Shown here: positions 62,509-64,000 of the stretch, piece after piece
Numbering within the stretch: the first letter of the stretch is position 1
Layout: every line of letters begins with the position of its first letter
Assembly (NCBI RefSeq): GCF_004016445.2
Contig: NZ_SADT02000001.1
Span: 43,630 to 107,629 of the forward strand
Direction of reading: 5' to 3'
DNA from: Mesorhizobium sp. M2E.F.Ca.ET.219.01.1.1
Lineage (GTDB): Bacteria; Pseudomonadota; Alphaproteobacteria; Rhizobiales; Rhizobiaceae
Length of the DNA: 64,000 nt
Made by a program: the position numbers and the translations under genes
The notes under the pieces: generated by a model
The model's input: the letters and a program-made list of their open reading frames with translations, nothing else
Databases searched by the model: none
Told to the model about the DNA's origin: nothing

Positions 62509-63285
62509 TCACACCTGCAGAATCGAGGAAACAAGCAACTGCGTATAGGGCGCGCGCGGGTCGTCGAGCACGCGGTCGGTGAGACCGCTTTCGACGACGC
62601 GGCCGTCCTTCATCACCATCATGCGCTGCGACAAGAGCCGCGCCACGGCGAGGTCGTGGGTGACGACAACCGCCGCCAGCCCGAGATCGGTGACCAGCCC
62701 GCGCAACAGATCGAGCAGACGCGCCTGCACCGAGACGTCGAGACCGCCGGTAGGCTCGTCCATGAAGACGAGCCGCGGCCCGGTCACCAGGTTGCGGGCG
62801 ATCTGCAGGCGCTGGCGCATGCCGCCGGAAAAGGCGCGCGGCTCGTCGTCGATGCGGTCCTCGTCGATCTCGACGCGTGACAGCCAGTCGACGGCGGTGG
62901 CGCGGATCCTGCCATAATGGCGGTCGCCGACCGCCATCAGCCTTTCGCCGACATTGGCGCCGGCCGACACCGTCATGCGCAGGCCGTCGGCCGGGTTCTG
63001 ATGGACAAAACCCCAGTCGGTGCGCATCAGGAAGCGGCGCTCGGCCTCGCTCATGCGGTAGAGCTCGCGCCACTGGCCGTCGCGCATTCGGTAGCTGGCG
63101 GTGCCGGAGGAGGGCAGCAGCCGGGTCGACAGGCAGTTGAGCAGCGTCGTCTTGCCGGAGCCGGACTCCCCGACCACAGCCAGCACCTCGCCGGGCCAGA
63201 GGTCGAAGGTGACATTCTCGCAGCCGACGCGCGAGCCGTAGAATTTGGACAGCGCTGAAACGCGCAGCAGCGGTTCGTCGGTCAT
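62509..63285 (-). CDS. phnK: C-P lyase ATPase PhnK
   Basis: A 258-aa ABC-type ATPase: Walker A GESGSGKTT, Q-loop FVHQNPADGLRMTVSAGANVGERLM (PhnK-typical), signature FSGGMRQRLQIARN, Walker B LVFMDEPTGGLDVS, switch His VTHDLAVARLL. PhnK binds PhnJ in the core complex. It starts 4 nt inside the phnJ end (overlap), so the repeat-extended phnJ tail is still translationally coupled to phnK. Confidence 0.95.
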   Translation of the reverse strand: MTDEPLLRVSALSKFYGSRVGCENVTFDLWPGEVLAVVGESGSGKTTLLNCLSTRLLPSSGTASYRMRDGQWRELYRMSEAERRFLMRTDWGFVHQNPADGLRMTVSAGANVGERLMAVGDRHYGRIRATAVDWLSRVEIDEDRIDDEPRAFSGGMRQRLQIARNLVTGPRLVFMDEPTGGLDVSVQARLLDLLRGLVTDLGLAAVVVTHDLAVARLLSQRMMVMKDGRVVESGLTDRVLDDPRAPYTQLLVSSILQV

Positions 63286-64000
63286 TTTGCCTCCTTACCC
63301 TCCCCCTTGCGGGGAGGGTCGGCGCGCAGCGCCGGGGCGGGGGTTGAGTGAGGTGTGGATTGGTCAAGACCCCCACCCGCGCCTTCGGCGCGACCTCCCC
63401 ACGAGGGGGAGGTAGGGTCGGCGCGCCGCTTCTCGCAGTGGTCGGTGTCCGAGCAGACGAACATGTGGCCGCCATGGTCGTCGAGGATGACCTCGTCGAG
63501 ATAGACATTCTCAGCGCCGCAGAGCGCGCATGGCTGGTCGAAGGTCTGCACCTCGAAGGGATGGTCCTCGAAGTCGAGGCTGACGACGTCGGTGAAGGGC
63601 GGCACCGCGTAGATGCGCTTCTCGCGGCCGGCGCCGAACAATTGCAAAGCCGGCGAACGATGCATCTTCGGATTGTCGAATTTCGGCGTCGGCGACGGGT
63701 CCATCACGTAACGGCCCTCGACCTTGACCGGATAGGCGTAAGTGGTGGCGATGCGGCCGTGCTTTGCGATGTCCTCGTAGAGCTTCACATGCATGAGGCC
63801 GTATTCCTCCAGCGCATGCATCTTGCGCGTTTCGGTCTCGCGCGGCTCCAGGAAGCGCAGCGGCTCGGGTATCGGCACCTGGAAGACCAGGACCTGTCCC
63901 GCGTTGAGCGGATGTTCCGGGATGCGGTGGCGGGTCTGGATGATCGTCGCCTTCGCGGTCTCGGTGGTGACGACGACCTTGGCGACCTTCCTGAAGAAGG
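63282..64000 (-). CDS. phnJ: C-P lyase core radical-SAM enzyme PhnJ, 5' end outside window, with repeat-derived tail
   Basis: The frame runs off the right edge. The cluster motif C-x2-C-x21-C-x5-C of PhnJ is exact (CALC ... FVCSDTDHC), giving the 4Fe-4S site and catalytic cysteine for cleaving the C-P bond of ribose methylphosphonate 5-phosphate. HRIPEHPLNAGQVLVFQVPIPEPLRFLEPRETETRKMHALEEYGLMHVKLYED is also typical. After the last Cys the tail is about 50 residues, where E. coli PhnJ has about 9. The extra part (ADPTSPSWGGRAEGAGGG...) comes from the palindromic repeat at 63297-63424, yet the end is an ordinary KEAK. Confidence 0.94.
   Translation of the reverse strand, partial: FFRKVAKVVVTTETAKATIIQTRHRIPEHPLNAGQVLVFQVPIPEPLRFLEPRETETRKMHALEEYGLMHVKLYEDIAKHGRIATTYAYPVKVEGRYVMDPSPTPKFDNPKMHRSPALQLFGAGREKRIYAVPPFTDVVSLDFEDHPFEVQTFDQPCALCGAENVYLDEVILDDHGGHMFVCSDTDHCEKRRADPTSPSWGGRAEGAGGGLDQSTPHSTPAPALRADPPRKGEGKEAK
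63297..63424. repeat. Palindromic element inside the 3' end of phnJ
   Basis: Left arm CCTCCCCCTTGCGGGGAGGG...GGGGCGGGGG and right arm CCCCCACCC...CCTCCCCACGAGGGGGAGG are imperfect reverse complements around a 20-bp AT-richer centre. It lies fully within the translated frame. Confidence 0.82.

Overview
The window is high-GC chromosome- or megaplasmid-type DNA from an alphaproteobacterium of the Rhizobiales, most like Mesorhizobium. This rests on the dense set of ABC importers with dedicated catabolic operons, the rhizobial-type biuret hydrolase, the phn gene layout and several families of short palindromic intergenic repeats. Species cannot be assigned from the sequence alone. No rRNA, tRNA or CRISPR array was seen.

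Left part (1-8.7 kb), the accessory region. A very large RTX-type calcium-binding repeat protein runs off the left edge on the minus strand and contains a recent internal duplication. Behind it lie about 0.8 kb without a recognisable gene, a decayed LuxR-family regulator, an XRE regulator, a hypothetical gene, and a module made of a 91-aa protein and a large serine recombinase. The 3' end of the recombinase runs through the terminator of the next chromosomal gene.

8.7-26 kb, nitrogen and carbon scavenging. A glutamine-synthetase-family gene, a GntR regulator, an SDR dehydrogenase and mannonate dehydratase (uxuA) come first. Then follows an eight-gene minus-strand operon: BMP-type binding protein, two permeases, biuret hydrolase, double ATPase, a second isochorismatase-like hydrolase, a cupin and allophanate hydrolase. 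It is divergent from a GntR regulator, and a perfect palindromic site lies between them. I read it as uptake and breakdown of biuret or a related N-rich compound: import, then biuret to allophanate, then ammonia and CO2. puuA and puuB (putrescine via gamma-glutamyl intermediates) follow.

26-38 kb. A DeoR regulator is followed by a Dpp/Opp-type transporter operon (genes for SBP, permeases B and C, ATPases D and F) ending in an ATC-hydrolase-family gene and divergent from an M24 peptidase. A separate operon encodes the two proteins whose fusion is the plant Tm-1 protein, plus a cupin; it is divergent from a TetR regulator across a triple 60-bp tandem repeat.

38-55 kb, sugar region. A complete CUT1-like sugar importer (SBP, two permeases, a small membrane protein, two ATPases), a frameshifted nitroreductase, a GFA protein, an amidase and a catabolic cluster follow. 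The cluster holds a 2-hydroxyacid dehydrogenase, a FadR-type GntR, an enolase-superfamily dehydratase, three xylose-isomerase-like TIM barrels and a Gfo/Idh/MocA oxidoreductase. Six copies of a FadR-type operator (TGGT-N3-ACCA core) tie the importer, the catabolic genes and the M24/dpp promoter region into one probable regulon.

55-64 kb, phosphonate use: phnE2, phnE1, phnD and phnC (importer), a DUF1868 2H-type protein, a hexapeptide acyltransferase, phnL, phnK and phnJ (C-P lyase), with phnJ cut by the right edge. Two proteins, the DppD-type ATPase and PhnJ, carry in-frame insertions derived from palindromic repeats.
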